Assembly (NCBI RefSeq): GCF_902806685.2
Contig: NC_048545.1
Location: 15,461,926 to 15,525,925, forward strand
Reading direction: 5' to 3'
DNA from: Maniola hyperantus
Lineage: Eukaryota > Arthropoda > Insecta > Lepidoptera > Nymphalidae
DNA: 64,000 bases
Under the pieces are notes generated by a model. It was not told where the DNA came from and did not search any database. It was given only the letters and a program-made list of their open reading frames with translations. Shown piece by piece: positions 38,376 through 49,344 of the stretch (position 1 is the first letter of the stretch; the number at the start of each line of letters is the position of its first letter). The position numbers and the translations under genes were made by a program.

Positions 38376-38555
38376 TCACAAATTGTCCTTCAATCACGTC
38401 GCAACGGTGGCAACGGATCGACGTGAGTTTTTTGCATGGGTATAGATAAAGACCTGGAGAGTGACATAGGCTACTTTCATCCCGGAAAATCAAAGAGTTC
38501 CCACAGGATTTTCAAAACCTAATTCCACGCGGACGAAGTCGCGAGCATAAGCTAG
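38376..38555 (+). mobile_element. Helitron-like element H3, 5'-truncated
   Basis: GTCCTTCAATCACGTCGCAA, TTTTTTGCATGGGTATAGAT, CCACGCGGACGAAGTCGCG and CTAG (38552-38555) followed by T. Confidence 0.65.
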
Positions 38556-38940
38556 TAAAATATAATATCTTTGCGTCTATTCAGAAACACAGGTAAACGT
38601 TCACTTTAGGATTAGTGGTACCTACCAGTAAGAACACCGGTGGGCGTCCCACTTTGAATGCAGATCGGAAACTAATAAACTGTCAACATTTATAGCTCTC
38701 TAAACAACATGAACTAACGCGACGTCCCGCACTAAATAACGACGAATGTATCACCACGACACGAAAGCTGGAAGGGCTCATAGGGCTAAACAGAGGGACA
38801 CATTGTTTTCTACTCGCTACATTCCCCTAATTGTTGAAGCGTTGCCTTTCACGCGCAAGGAACACACGCGGGCTGCAATTAGATTCATTTCATTAGTTTT
38901 ACCTCTTGCAACTAACTCTTTGATTGCTCCGAGTGTAATA
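38556..38940. other. Unique DNA
   Basis: No repeat copy and no convincing gene was found. Confidence 0.4.
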
Positions 38941-39175
38941 CCATCATCATCATCATCATCATCAACCGATAGACGTCCACAGCTGGACATCTGTAGGGAC
39001 TCCGACACGCCAAGGTCATGCACCGCCTGTATTCAGCGCCTCTTTGAGACTCGTTTGATAGCGTTTGTCCACCTAGTGTGGGGTCTTTCAACGCTCCGCT
39101 TTCCGGTGCGAGGTGGCCATTTCAGCATCTTGGGACCCCAACGTCTATCGGCTTTTCGAACTATGTGCGTATAGT
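38941..39175 (-). mobile_element. RTE-1 LINE 3' end
   Basis: It begins with (CATCAT)n, the tail in reverse, then AACCGATAGACGTCCACAGC, CCACCTAGTGTGGGGTC and CACCTCGCACCGG-type sequence to TTCGAACTATGTGC. An open frame on the plus strand here is the antisense of the LINE and not a gene. Confidence 0.75.
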
Positions 39176-39626
39176 TTACTGTTTTTAAAATAACCACAGA
39201 ATTTTAGAAGAATTCTGCGTGCCTTTATATCTCATTTTTTATACTTTTATAAAATTCTGTATATCACGGAAAAACCACTGCAGGAAAATTTAGCAATTTA
39301 AAAGCATAATAATTATAGGAAAATAATGTTCTAAAGATCATAATCGGTTAATTTAATCAGCTTCAAAATTACACGCAAATGAAGCCGTGGGGTTACGCTA
39401 TTTCATACAACCTTATCAAACCCTAATTACATTAAACTTTGTAATCTAAAACATCAGGCATTTAGGCACTTAGCAAAATTATTGTTTAATTTACTTACCC
39501 ATACTGGAAATTAGACCCAAACCTAATCTCTCCAGTTTCAGCCATTGTTTAAAGTTTACACGCCCCAAAACTACGACAATTAACTGATTACAAGTTAAAC
39601 TAACTGTTCACGAGCCTAGAGGATTA
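39176..39626. other. Unique AT-rich DNA
   Basis: Nothing recognisable was found. Confidence 0.4.
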
Positions 39627-39698
39627 TAGTCATCATCATCATTATCATCATCTGCTGTTGGACACAGACCTCCCCCAATAAGCTCTACCATACCTGGT
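39627..39698 (-). mobile_element. LINE tail fragment
   Basis: ATCATCATCATTATCATCAT then CTGCTGTTGGACACAGACCT CCCCCAATAAG resembles the reverse of a common insect LINE end. Only the last 70 bp are present. Confidence 0.45.
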
Positions 39699-39704
39699 TG
39701 CGGG

Positions 39705-39892
39705 TGATGTTAGCGACTTTGTTCGCGTGGATTTAGGTTTTCAAAAAAGATTTTCTGGGATGAAAAGTAGCCTATGTCGCTCTCCAGGTCTTTAACTATA
39801 CCCATGCTAAAAAGCATGTCAATCCATTGTTCCGTTGCGACGTGATTGAAGGACAAACAAGCAAACGAACTTTCGCATTTATAATATTAAAC
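39705..39892 (-). mobile_element. Helitron-like element H3, diverged
   Basis: GCGACTTTGTTCGCGTGGAT, GTAGCCTATGTCGCTCTCCA, CGTTGCGACGTGATTGAAGG and CGCATTTATAATATTA are present. The CTAG end is lost. Confidence 0.55.
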
Positions 39893-40625
39893 TAGTGATG
39901 TGACGGTTGTTTTATCAAATCAAAGATGGATTAATTTCCATCTAGTGGTATTCCTGGCAAAGTAAACCCGCTAATATAAGTTAGGTCACAAAGACATTTC
40001 TAAGATCTAGCATCACTTTAAATTATCCTGTACCGTCCCTAAGCTCCGCCTAAAGAGGCTTAAGGAGGCCCTACGTCGATGTTATTAAACCGATCGATCG
40101 GCTTTGCCGCAAAGTAGTAACTAAAGTAGGGCACATTATAATATTTAGGCAGCCCCTAAACAAGTATTTGCAAAGTAAAATTGCGTTTGCCGAAGCTTTC
40201 AGTTCTCTATAAAGATGAACGCACATTAGGACATGTGCCGCACCACCCATAAAGCATCATCTAACTACGCGACCAATACACTTGCATGTATAGATTCGCG
40301 TCGTAGATGCTCCTGCATAGCGTCCCGCATCCCGCGTAAGTATGGCGGTAGCATTTGGATCTGAACTCCTCTGTAAACTTGGGATTTTTCATGTAGGTTT
40401 TCTCTAAAGTAAAATGTGGTGGCTATGGTGGCTAAGTAACGATCTTGAAAATCTCAATGTTTAAAAACCTTTATCTGAAAGCTAGAAAAAGCTAGATTAC
40501 GAAAACATTCGTTTAAGTAGGACATTTTGAGAATACCACGCTTTCAAATTGAGAAACGGACCGAGCGCGTGGTAAACTTTATAGTATGTAGAGATAAGTA
40601 ATAAAATAATATTAGGACTTAATTT
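39893..40625. other. Unique DNA
   Basis: No gene is visible. Inverted halves around TAAGCTCCGCC and AGGCTTAAGGAGG (about 40038-40072) are short. Confidence 0.4.
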
Positions 40626-40890
40626 TGGGTTGGTGCTCAGAGTTCACTCCCGGGCATGCTCCTCTAAATTTTCAGAGTTAGGTATGTGCGTTAAAGATCA
40701 CTTGCTTTTACGATGAAGCAAAAAATTGTTGGGAAACCTGCCGAGAGTTCTCTGTAATGTTCACAAAAGTGTGTGAAATCTGCTCATACGCACATGGCCA
40801 GCATAGTGGACAATGGCTTAAACCCTTCTCATTCTGAGAGTAGACCCGTACTCAGAAGTGGGCCAGTAATGTGTAAATGATGGTGATTAG
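40626..40890 (+). repeat. SINE-2, 5'-truncated and diverged
   Basis: CTCCCGGGCATGC, TTTTCAGAGTTAGGTATGTG, GGCCAGCATAGTGGACAATG GC and CATTCTGAGAGTAGACCCGT. The tRNA-like head is damaged. Confidence 0.65.
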
Positions 40891-41195
40891 GACTTAATTA
40901 CCGCGTCCAACTAGAAAATGATCACGTTACCAACATAAGCTTTCTGTTGATTTGGCTTAATTTACATTTCATCCAAAAAATACTCATTTGCGACACATAC
41001 GGATGGTGCGACTCGTGCGGTGCGTACTGTAATGTGTGTTCATCTTTATCCGAAAGGGCTCAAACTAATAGCGATGTAAACAGGCCGGGTTAATCAGAAC
41101 TATGTTAGGCGACGCGGAATAAGGCCTTTGAATATTTCCGAAATTTCCGAACCCCGCAAACTTCCCTTTCATGATGAGCTTAATATATAGACACT

Positions 41196-41406
41196 TTTCA
41201 GGGTTCCAACGCGACCCTATTAGTCCGTCCTCCCGTCCGTCTGTCTGTCAGCGGATTGTATCTATCTCGTGGCCGTTAGGTAGAGAATGTCACATAATGC
41301 GTATTTGTATTGCCTATGAAAATTGATAAAACCAAAAAGAGTTATTTCTTGTACGATGGTACGGAACCCTTCGTGTGCGAGTCCGACTCACACTTGACCG
41401 ATTTGT
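41196..41406 (+). repeat. GTR-related repeat, shorter type
   Basis: It has the start CAGGGTTCCAACG, CCGTCTGTCTGTCAGCGGAT TGTATCT and the end TACGGAACCCTTCGTGTGCG AGTCCGACTCACAC. Confidence 0.6.
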
Positions 41407-41523
41407 AAAAATAAAAATATTCATGAAAATTTTTGATTTACATTTGACGGAAATTATTAAGGTTTATAGCAGTGAGTCTGATCGATTCGACCTCTAACAT
41501 CTTGGAGTCAATCATATGAGTTC

Positions 41524-41711
41524 ATGCAATTAAATATAGCTTGCTTTAATGGCGATGGAAAACATCATGAAAAACCTGCATCATGAGAGTTCTCCATAAT
41601 GTTCTCAGAGGTGTGTGAACTCTGCCTATCCGCACTTGGTGGTGCACTAGGGCCAAACCCTTCTTATTCTGAGTAGTTCTCAGTAGTGAACCGGCGATGG
41701 GTTGATGATGA
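41524..41711 (+). repeat. SINE-2, 5'-truncated
   Basis: GCAATTAAATATAGCTTGCT TTAATGGCGATGGAAAAC, GAGAGTTCTCCATAATGTTC and the end CCGGCGATGGGTTGATGATG. Confidence 0.7.
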
Positions 41712-41825
41712 AATAGAAGTAAAATCAATTTCAGAAAAATTCGTCTTAAATTTTCAGTGCGAAATTATAAAGGCCCACTCAATAGATTGAAAAGAAATTG
41801 CCCCTTAATGGCGTTAAATAAGGAA

Positions 41826-42003
41826 ATTTTCTTTAAAATTGAATAAAATATCCGATTCATTACCGATATGAAATTCTACTTCAGCCTTTGAATAGTTTCG
41901 CAGAGTTGCAAAGGCTTAAACTTGCGCAAGTTGGTCCGAGAGGACTTCATCTGGGAGCTTGGAGCGGTATGTACACTGATAGAATGAAGTTTTAAAGTCT
42001 TAT
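41826..42003 (+). repeat. Tandemly duplicated segment, copy 1
   Basis: CTTTAAAATTGAATAAAATA then CGATTCATTACCGATATGAA, CTTCAGCCTTTGAATAG, GCAAAGGCTTAAA and CACTGATAGAATGAAGTTTT. Copy 2 begins 442 bp later. This is unlike the other repeats in the window. Confidence 0.7.
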
Positions 42004-42267
42004 AAACTTTAATCCCCAAAAAGGTGTGAATCGAAATAAACTTTCTTAGTAAGTACCTAGATTAACACACATAACCCTCCTTTGGGCTTCGCCGCAGTCA
42101 GGTAAAAAGGCAAGTTACTAACACCAGCAGCAGTTTGGGCTGTGCGTTGTAGCGTTGACAGATCAATCAATAAACAAGTCTTTTTGTATGTACCTAGGTA
42201 TAGAACCTGGGACCTCTCAATTGTTAGGCCGCGTTATCACTGCGCAAGGAAGGCCGTCAAAACGAGA
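42004..42267. other. Spacer between the duplicated segments
   Basis: It holds a GCCGCAGTCAGG repeat tail (about 42078-42112), an H1 fragment (about 42128-42186) and a reversed tRNA-like head fragment of SINE-3 (about 42195-42245). Confidence 0.5.
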
Positions 42268-42455
42268 AATTCTCTTTAAAATTGAATAAAATACCCGATT
42301 CATTACTGATATGAAAGACTTCAGCCTTTGAATAGTTCCGCAGAGCTGCAAAGGCTTTAAAGTTCCCCAACTTGGTCTGAGAGGACTTCGTCTGAGGAGC
42401 TCGGCGTGTCGGCGGCGTGGTATACACTGATAGAATGAAGTTTCAAAGTCTTATT
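42268..42455 (+). repeat. Tandemly duplicated segment, copy 2
   Basis: It is collinear with 41826-42003 over about 180 bp, with scattered substitutions and a small insert (GTGTCGGCGGCGTGGT near 42405). Neither copy has a sustained open frame. Confidence 0.7.
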
Positions 42456-42543
42456 TAACCTTCCGCTTCGAATACGATTTATCTAAGTAGGTATTTGTGG
42501 TTGCAATTGCTTTTTCTTAATTACTATTTTATTTATTCGAGAC

Positions 42544-42679
42544 TTACCGCCGCACTCAGAGTCGCTTAATCGTTACTTAAGATTGAGTTAAACGGGACAG
42601 AGACGATCTCTCACATAAATCTGTCTTGTTTAAACTCAATCTTAAGTAACGATTAGCGACTCTTGAGTACGGCGGTTAA
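42544..42679. mobile_element. Foldback MITE with about 50-bp arms
   Basis: The left arm has TTACCGCCGCACTCAGAGTC, GTTACTTAAGATTGAGTT. The right arm has AACTCAATCTTAAGTAAC and GACTCTTGAGTACGGCGGTT. The loop is about 30 bp. It has no coding capacity. Confidence 0.75.
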
Positions 42680-42908
42680 CTAAGCTTTTCAATTATACTA
42701 ACTAACTCGCCTGGTTTCACTCGAGTGGAATTTCTGAAAATCCTTTCTAAGTTGGAACTGTTATAGCAACGTTGACCCAAGTCGGTAAATGAATGGGTGA
42801 CCGATTTTAGAGGTTTGGAGGAGAATTTCGCGTTCAGTCGCACGATCATGGTTACTATCACTAACATCTATGGATATTCTACAAATGAGCACATAAAAGT
42901 ACGCTGGA

Positions 42909-43140
42909 ATAGGTGTGCCACACAAAATGTCATTTTTCGTGCCGATTCGAAACGCACCACGAAGCGTTCCGGAAATTGAAATTGGCACTTGGTGACAAAC
43001 GGTTTTCATGTTGACATTAAGTATAAGTATACTGCGACAAGGCTCTCTTGGCACATGACATTGACAGGGGGGTGCTGTTGGAGAACAGAGGAAGGGGAAA
43101 CTTGTCGCACTGTATGTTGACAGATGTCTCATCAATAAGT
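42909..43140. repeat. Repeat M, copy 1, with an inner inverted repeat
   Basis: GGTGTGCCACACAAAATGTC, GTGCCGATTCGAAACGC and GTTGACAGATGTCTCAT follow 48245-48400. Between the last two blocks lies about 80 bp bounded by ACTGCGACAAG (43040) and CTTGTCGCACTGT (43103), probably a separate small insertion. Confidence 0.5.
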
Positions 43141-44589
43141 TCGGAATCTAAGGTGCATGACGCTCTTTGCTGATGTCAATTGTCAGTGCCAAAAAGGCGA
43201 AAAATATCAAGTTGCTTCAAAAACGGATCGCAAGTCTAGCGTACCTACTTGTATTACTAGGGGTTCAATCTCAGTTAAGACTTTAGAGATTGTGTACTAA
43301 AATATGATAGTGTGTAATAAGACCTAGTCGCAATGTCAAAAAAATAATAAAAATAACTGGTTATTATTTCAATATTAATTTCCGCTGAACTGATGAAAGA
43401 TGTTAATTAAGGCTCCCTTATTAAAGCTGTTTGTCCACGGGCGTGTGTGAGCTAAAAGCTTTCAAAGGTGGTAGGTTGCCTCTAATTGAATGTTTGCTGT
43501 GGACTCCCCTGCGTTGCCAACAGTATGCAAATCAGCTACAACGAAAAAACGTTCCTCCAACCTTCAAATAAAGAACACAATCGCTTAAAACGAAAAAAAA
43601 ATGGCGTAAATGCGTCTGAGTTAACGCTAAACAAATCTACATTGAAAATAACCGATAATAGTCTTTATAAGCTAAAGTTTATGGTACACTATGGCATGAA
43701 TGATATTCTGCATTCACTCCTAGGGACGAAATTGAGTCAGTGGAGGGTCTTTAGGGATATATCCTGATTGGAGATACAGTTTTATCTGAATATTGTGTTA
43801 GACAATTAGGGGTAACGTTGTTTGATATTGCCAATTAATTAATGCTTTCATTTACGTGTCCTTTAAGTAGTCAAGCTAGGATTATCAGAAAAAAATCATA
43901 GAGATAAAAAGAATGAGGACAGCCGGAAACATCTATATTTTACAATAGAAAGAATTCTGAAAAATTAAGTGCGAGTAATGTCTTAACTGAAATTCAAGTT
44001 TTTCTGACGAAACTTTTTACGTTTTATTACAAAGCTTAGTTTACACCAGAGCAATATTGTGGTAGGCCATAGGGCTGTTTGTAAGAATAGCACACAGGTT
44101 GTAGATTGTTGCTAAAATTTCACGACATGACAACACTTTGCGTCTCGCGTCAACACCAAAGCAGACATGTTGCATTGTCGCATTTCATTGTTCCGGTAAA
44201 ACAGCCAAGCCTTCGATTTTTTAAGACTTTCAAAGACAAACAGAAGAAGGCAATTAATGCTAAGAGCATTTATTTACGTTTGTTAAAACGACATTCCTGT
44301 AGAAATAAACAAGTAGAAGCTAGACAGGGACATGAAAGCACAGGAAAGTTAATTTAGTATTTAAATCGAACAGAAGGTCGGCAAGAATTATGCGGTCGGA
44401 GGGAATTCTCGGCGATAGTAAATTAGAGGCATTGACGGCGCAAACGGAGGCGATGCATTAGCGGCCCACAGGAATGCAGCCGTGGACACAACACGTGTGA
44501 TGGGCTCGACGATGTGGTGAACGGCACATTTGCTTTTGTAGCGATTAACAACTATTCCGTCTGTGAATAGCATTAATAGCTTAATACAA
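43141..44589. other. Unique AT-rich DNA
   Basis: It contains open frames of 80-95 codons with no recognisable domain and AT-driven composition. I see no splice-bounded exon and no repeat copy, apart from a TTTAGAGATTGTGTAC fragment of MITE family Q at about 43283. Confidence 0.4.
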
Positions 44590-44965
44590 TACCTAGTGGT
44601 TAAGCCGTCCGCCTCTTATTCGGGAGATCGGGTGTTCGATCCCAGGCACGCACGTCTAAATTTTCGAAGTGATGTGCGTTTTAAGCAATTAAATATCACT
44701 TGCTTACGGTGAAGGAAAACATTGTGAGGAAACCTGCGTGCCTAAGAGTTCTCCAATATTCTCAAAGGTGTATGAAGGTTGTGATACCTAATTTCATTCT
44801 AGTGGAATTGGAATGAGATGTGATGACAAACAATAAGACAAACTATATAGATATAGAGAAACAGGTCGGCGATTGCAAGTCCAGCGATATCTAGCGTTAT
44901 GTTAGAGACCCTGAGAGGAGAGCCTTTCTCAGTACCTAATTAGCCGGAGATCGGGTGATGATGAT
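44590..44965 (+). repeat. SINE-2 with an internal replacement
   Basis: The head (CCTAGTGGTTAAGCCGTCCG, GGGTGTTCGATCCCAGGC) and body up to TCTCAAAGGTGTATGAAG are present. About 44785-44900 is unrelated. The tail returns as GAGGAGAGCCTTTCTCAGTA and GATGATGATGATGA. Confidence 0.65.
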
Positions 44966-45384
44966 GATGACGACCAACTATTCGGTATAAATGAGTAGCA
45001 TGAATAGTTAAAAATGGTAGGTATTTTGTGTAGCTGTAATGTTTTTTTCACAAAAGTTACGGTTTAAAATTGAAATTAAGGTTAACAATTTTGTCCAATA
45101 GATAAATATGTTATCCAAGGAGGTTTCTAACGTTTCTTCCCTTTTACGTAGGAAGCTATTTTGTTAAGTTATGCTGCTGCAGTCGTTTTTGCTGACAGGA
45201 AATGGCTCAAGATGTTTGCTCGGCGTATCACTTCAGGGAGCTCTCGGAGTCTTGAGTACGAGTTGACTTTCCGCTGTGAATAAATACTGTTTCCGTTGTT
45301 TGTCTGTGGGATGGCGAAAGTAATTCTTACTCTTTTTGAGTGTCTCTTGACATACTACAGCTACATGGTCTAGTAGCTATACTA
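44966..45384. other. Unique DNA
   Basis: Nothing recognisable was found. Confidence 0.4.
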
Positions 45385-45477
45385 TAGGACGCGACAGGTT
45401 GAGATGTCCGCACACTCGCACAGTCCCCGTGCTAACCCCCCAACTCATGAAGATTGCCATCTCGACCTGTCGCGATA
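45385..45477. mobile_element. Repeat G: small foldback with CGCGACAGGT ends
   Basis: CGCGACAGGTTGAGATG at the left and CATCTCGACCTGTCGCG at the right are inverted repeats with one mismatch. The interior contains CGCACAGTCCCCGTGC. The same right end recurs at 46283-46299, 57968-57985 and, diverged, 16425-16437. Confidence 0.6.
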
Positions 45478-45778
45478 TTAAAAGTTGAGGGAAATTATGA
45501 GGCCAGAAAGGCGTCCCATATCCTAGCGGTCCGAACTAGAAACGAGGAGGCAAAACGTTTCGTCGTGTCTGTGGAAATTCGACTACGTGCGGGTGAAGAT
45601 GGGGTGAAGACTTTTTTCTTGAGACAAAAATTCTAAATTTAATTAAAGTTGTAAGTTACTAAATAGTAGTGTGCATTGAATTCAAAACAGAAATTATTTG
45701 TAAGTACGCAGTTAGAGTACGTTCCGAAGCTACAAGCAGGAACCAATTAGCGTACTGCGATGTTATCGTGCAAATGTA

Positions 45779-45842
45779 CCGGAGTGCCGGAGTGCCGGAG
45801 TGCCGGAGTGCCGGAGTGCCGGAGTGCCGGAGTGCCGGAGTG
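45779..45842 (+). repeat. Perfect minisatellite, 8 copies of CCGGAGTG
   Basis: Exactly eight identical 8-bp units (64 bp) occupy this position. The array ends with CTAAATG. A frame through it would encode a repeating ECRSAGVP-type octapeptide, but no gene context supports translation. Confidence 0.9.
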
Positions 45843-45934
45843 CTAAATGTGTCCTACCAGAAATTAATACTAGCTACTTGCTAAAACAAAGTCTTGAACA
45901 TAACGTTGCTAGCCGTTAGCCGTTGTTGAGTGTG

Positions 45935-46145
45935 TTTTTTATATTCAGATACAAGTTAGCCCTTGACTGCAATCTCACCTGGTGGTAAGTGATGATGCAG
46001 TCTAAGATGGAAGCGGGTTAACCTGGAAGGGGTATGGCAGTTTTTATTAAACCCATGCCCCTCTAGTTTCTACACGGCATCGTACCGGAACGCTAAATCA
46101 CTTGGCGGCACGGCTTTGCTGGTAGGGTGGTAACTAGCCACGGCT
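45935..46145 (-). repeat. SINE-3, 5'-truncated
   Basis: In reverse the family end reads GATTGCAGTCAAGGGCTAAC TTGTATCTGAATA. TACGATGCCGTG and CCGTGCCGCCAAG also occur. The tRNA-like head seen in the 53150 copy is absent. Confidence 0.7.
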
Positions 46146-46320
46146 GAAGCCTCTCACCAGACGGGGCATCCCCCGCCTCATAGGCAGGGGACGCCCCGAA
46201 CACGTTCCCCCACGCTCGCCCGCACAGGTTTAGCACGAGGGCTGTGCGGATGTGCGGGGCGTTCCGTCCCCGATTGCCATCTCGACCTGTCGCGGTAGGC
46301 ATCTTCTGGGCAAGCGCGCT
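46146..46320. repeat. Repeat G extended copy, GC-rich
   Basis: CCCCGAACACGTTCCCCCAC, GGGCTGTGCGGATGTGCGGG and CCATCTCGACCTGTCGCG. It directly follows SINE-3 and may be part of a larger composite repeat. Confidence 0.45.
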
Positions 46321-47271
46321 CCATCTTAGCCTGCATCAGCACTCGCCAATAAGTGATTGTAGCCAAGCGCTAGTCTAAAAAAATTAAGTCGTCAAGGAGG
46401 CTTTGATCCTACTGTGAGAGTAATTAGGATGCCTACCACTGTAGAGTTTTGACGTAGACCTGGCAGTGCGATAGACAGTAGACACCTAAGTTAGTTAATT
46501 ATCAGTTGATGTATTGTTTTTATCAAACAAAAGCCATTTACTCGAAACTTGGAAGTTGTTTCGTCGTCGAGACAAAATTTAGGAGTTTTCAGTTTCCATT
46601 CAAACTTTGTTGGTTCATTAATAACTCGCTTATGAACATCCTATTAATGACTCGCATATAAATATCTAGTATTTCGAACGAATAAATTCTTACTTGGTTT
46701 AATAATATTTAAATGATATCGGCTGTATGACACTATTTTTAAATGTAAAAAGTCTTTTAGTTCGTTTTTTGCAGGGCAGTCGTGTTTTTTTAAATTACTA
46801 CTTGGTTCATTAGCAACTACCACTTGGTTCATTAACAACTACTTTACACCATGATTAGCTAAGTAAATAACTATGGATTTTCTAATTCCCCACATAGATA
46901 ATGCTGTAATCACGACTTACAACTTACTAATCAAACGTCTACACTTAACAATGAAAGTCTAATTAACAGCAAACAGCGTTGTGTGGGGACGAGTCCATTT
47001 GGAGAGCCACGTCCACGTCTGGTCCCAGTTCCCACCCACACGCACTCAGCTTTAAACTCATCAAGTTGATTGAGAAGATTGCATCGACAGGAACATGAGT
47101 GGTGCTATTCGTTTGAAGAAAGACAAATAGATTAACGTTGGTGGTAATAAATGATTGCCTTTGTCGTCATTATCATTAACTTCATTATTGAATGTCATGT
47201 TCTCTTTGATGTGTCTAATGCTACAAATATTCAGTATCACAGTCATTGACTTATCACAATTCAGTATTTTT
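46321..47271. other. Unique AT-rich DNA
   Basis: CCACTTGGTTCATTA recurs at 46798-46833 as a short direct repeat. No gene is visible. Confidence 0.4.
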
Positions 47272-47440
47272 TTAATTTTTTTTTCATTCAGATAAAAGTT
47301 AGGCCTCGACTGCAATATCACCTGGTGGGAAGTGACGCTGCTGTTTAATATGGAAGCGGGCTATCTTGGAACGGGTATGGCAGTTTTAATTAAACCCATG
47401 CCCCTTTGGTTTCTATATGGCATCGTACCGGAACGCAAAT
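47272..47440 (-). repeat. SINE-3, 5'-truncated
   Basis: TTTTTTTTCATTCAGATAAA AGTTAGGCCTCGACTGCAAT through GGCATCGTACCGGAACGC is the SINE-3 3' part in reverse, with the poly-A tail as T runs at the left. Confidence 0.7.
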
Positions 47441-47465
47441 AAGATTTTCAGTTTGTCTGTGGCTA

Positions 47466-47624
47466 TTCCGTTGTATACACTCTAAACTAAACTAAAATGA
47501 CACGTCTATATCTATTGCTATCCCTTTCATAAAGTTCAGTTCAGTGCTTGCGCAAAAGGATAGCACTAGATTTAGACCTCTTAATTTAATAGTTTACTTT
47601 AGAGATTGTGTACAAGAAAATCGG
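47466..47624. mobile_element. Foldback MITE family Q
   Basis: TTCCGTTGTATACACTCTAA ACTAAACTAAAATG at the left and TAGTTTACTTTAGAGATTGT GTACAAGAAAATCGG at the right are inverted repeats. It is the same family as 49050-49195. Confidence 0.65.
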
Positions 47625-48244
47625 TCCCAGAATCTTTACTCGTGGATCTTTCCAATTTTTTTTACTATTTGTTTATCTACAGGTTTTACGACAAAAGGTT
47701 TTAGCTTTTTGAAAACGAAAATCATCTAAATTCGTTAAAGATCAAAGATATCAACTACTGAAATTATTTTCAAATTCTTAGTATCAAAATGCATATATTT
47801 TCTGTTAACAAGAGTCAAGCAATGATATTATTTTTAACCTCTGTAAGCCAGCGATAAATGTAACCGAGCTATTTTAAGCGACATGATTGTGCGACGTGTC
47901 ACGTGCGCGGGTAACTGTAATTGTGAAGATGGATAGTGTTCATTCCAAGGGGTTGAGCACTAAGCACTAAGCTCCCGGTGAAGTATGTTTGTCTCTAAAA
48001 TTACTCACTAAGTAAGTTACTCTTAATTTATAGTCTTCGTTATACAAATAAATAACATCGTCTTTAAATGTTTCGTTATTTTATTTCTTAACTTTTTTAA
48101 CCACGACAAAATGAAAATACGGTATAACTAACTCGTTCGGTTCCCAACAGATATGAATATAAACAAGTATCTAATACCCAATGCGTACAAAATGCGCAAT
48201 TATAACTTTATATGTATCAACTTTCATGTCAAAGGTAACTCATT
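47625..48244. other. Unique AT-rich DNA
   Basis: Nothing recognisable was found. Confidence 0.4.
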
Positions 48245-48404
48245 TTGCACGGACTATACGCTAGTTAAGGTGTGTCATACAAAATGACATAATATTTTTG
48301 TGGCGATTCAAAGTACCCCACCAAGCGTACCGGGAATTAAAATTGACACTGTGCCGATTGGTATTCTCAACACTATGTTGACAGATATCTCATTATTTAG
48401 TTCT
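48245..48404. repeat. Repeat M, copy 2
   Basis: GGTGTGTCATACAAAATGAC, GTGGCGATTCAAAGTACC, CGGGAATTAAAATTGACACT and TGTTGACAGATATCTCATTA follow 42909-43140. Confidence 0.5.
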
Positions 48405-48697
48405 GTACCCGTAGTACAAGATTTTACGTCTCAGCAAACCAAACCAAATTCGAGAGTCGAAATACTTCCGCGTTACAGTAAAATGGACCTAAACAGCCTT
48501 GAATTGAAGTCAAATATTCAATGCAACTGATTTTAATTTCGCAATGTATCCGCTTGGAGCGCTGGCTGTAGAAGTGTAGACAAACTTGAGCTTTAAAGCA
48601 AGGCATATAAGATCCAGTTTACTGTAACGCGGAAGTATTTCGACACTCGAATTTTGTTTGGTTCGGTGAGACGTAAAATCTTGGACTACGGGTACTG
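48405..48697. mobile_element. Long inverted repeat with 78-bp arms
   Basis: 48405-48482 (GTACCCGTAGTACAAGATTT, ACCAAATTCGAGAGTCGAAA, CTTCCGCGTTACAG) and 48619-48697 are inverted copies with only a handful of differences. The spacer is about 136 bp. A diverged piece of the same arm occurs at about 57576-57612. Confidence 0.7.
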
Positions 48698-49049
48698 ACT
48701 TCTGAGTATTCTCACATGACGCTTGTCTACTGCTACTAGTTGCTTCTAAAACAATAGCAATAGCAAGTCTAGCGTATCTATAGTCAGTGGTTCCAAGCGT
48801 TAAAATATCATGACCCTCTCTTAAATATAAAGAGATTTTCTGTTTCAAGCGTTAATCTTTAAGGCTTAGAATTAAAATCGTGAGCTTAAAGCTGAAGTTA
48901 CCTCTGAGGGTGATCGTTCAGCGAGCATTGGCAATTCCTGGCTCATCTAGATAAGGAAGTATAATTATGTTGGAGGGAGTACACTGTACAATGATCGCGA
49001 GGGGCGGAGTCGCGGATTATAAGTGAGTGGATAGAGACATTGGGGCCGA
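48698..49049. other. Unique DNA
   Basis: Nothing recognisable was found. Confidence 0.4.
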
Positions 49050-49195
49050 TTCTCTTGTACACAATCTCTAAACTAAACTAAATTAACAAGTCTAAATCTA
49101 GCTCTGTCCTTTTCTGCAAGCAACATTATGAAATGGATAGCAATAGATTTAGACGTGCCATTTTAGTTTAGTTTAGAGATTGTGTACAACGGAAC
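49050..49195. mobile_element. Foldback MITE family Q
   Basis: TCTTGTACACAATCTCTAAA CTAAACTAAA (left) and TTTTAGTTTAGTTTAGAGAT TGTGTACAACGG (right) are near-perfect inverted repeats. AAGTCTAAATCTA and TAGATTTAGACGT extend the pairing inward. Confidence 0.75.
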
Positions 49196-49344
49196 CATAT
49201 TAGCTCGCAGCGCAGTTGGTATTTCTAGTTAACCCGCGGCTGTATTGAGTGGTATTTAACGATTGAAATCTTACTTAGCCAAAGCTTTTAAATTACAACA
49301 GTTCTAGATCCAGGCATTGTTTTATTTATATAAGCTACTAGCTG

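Noticed and set aside
38746..39174. 142-codon open frame on the plus strand
   Set aside because: Its second half is the antisense of an RTE-1 tail and the Ser run comes from the (ATC)n tail.
43486..43767. 93-codon open frame as a small gene
   Set aside because: Composition is AT-driven, there is no domain, signal peptide or splice signal, and such lengths are expected by chance in 64 kb.
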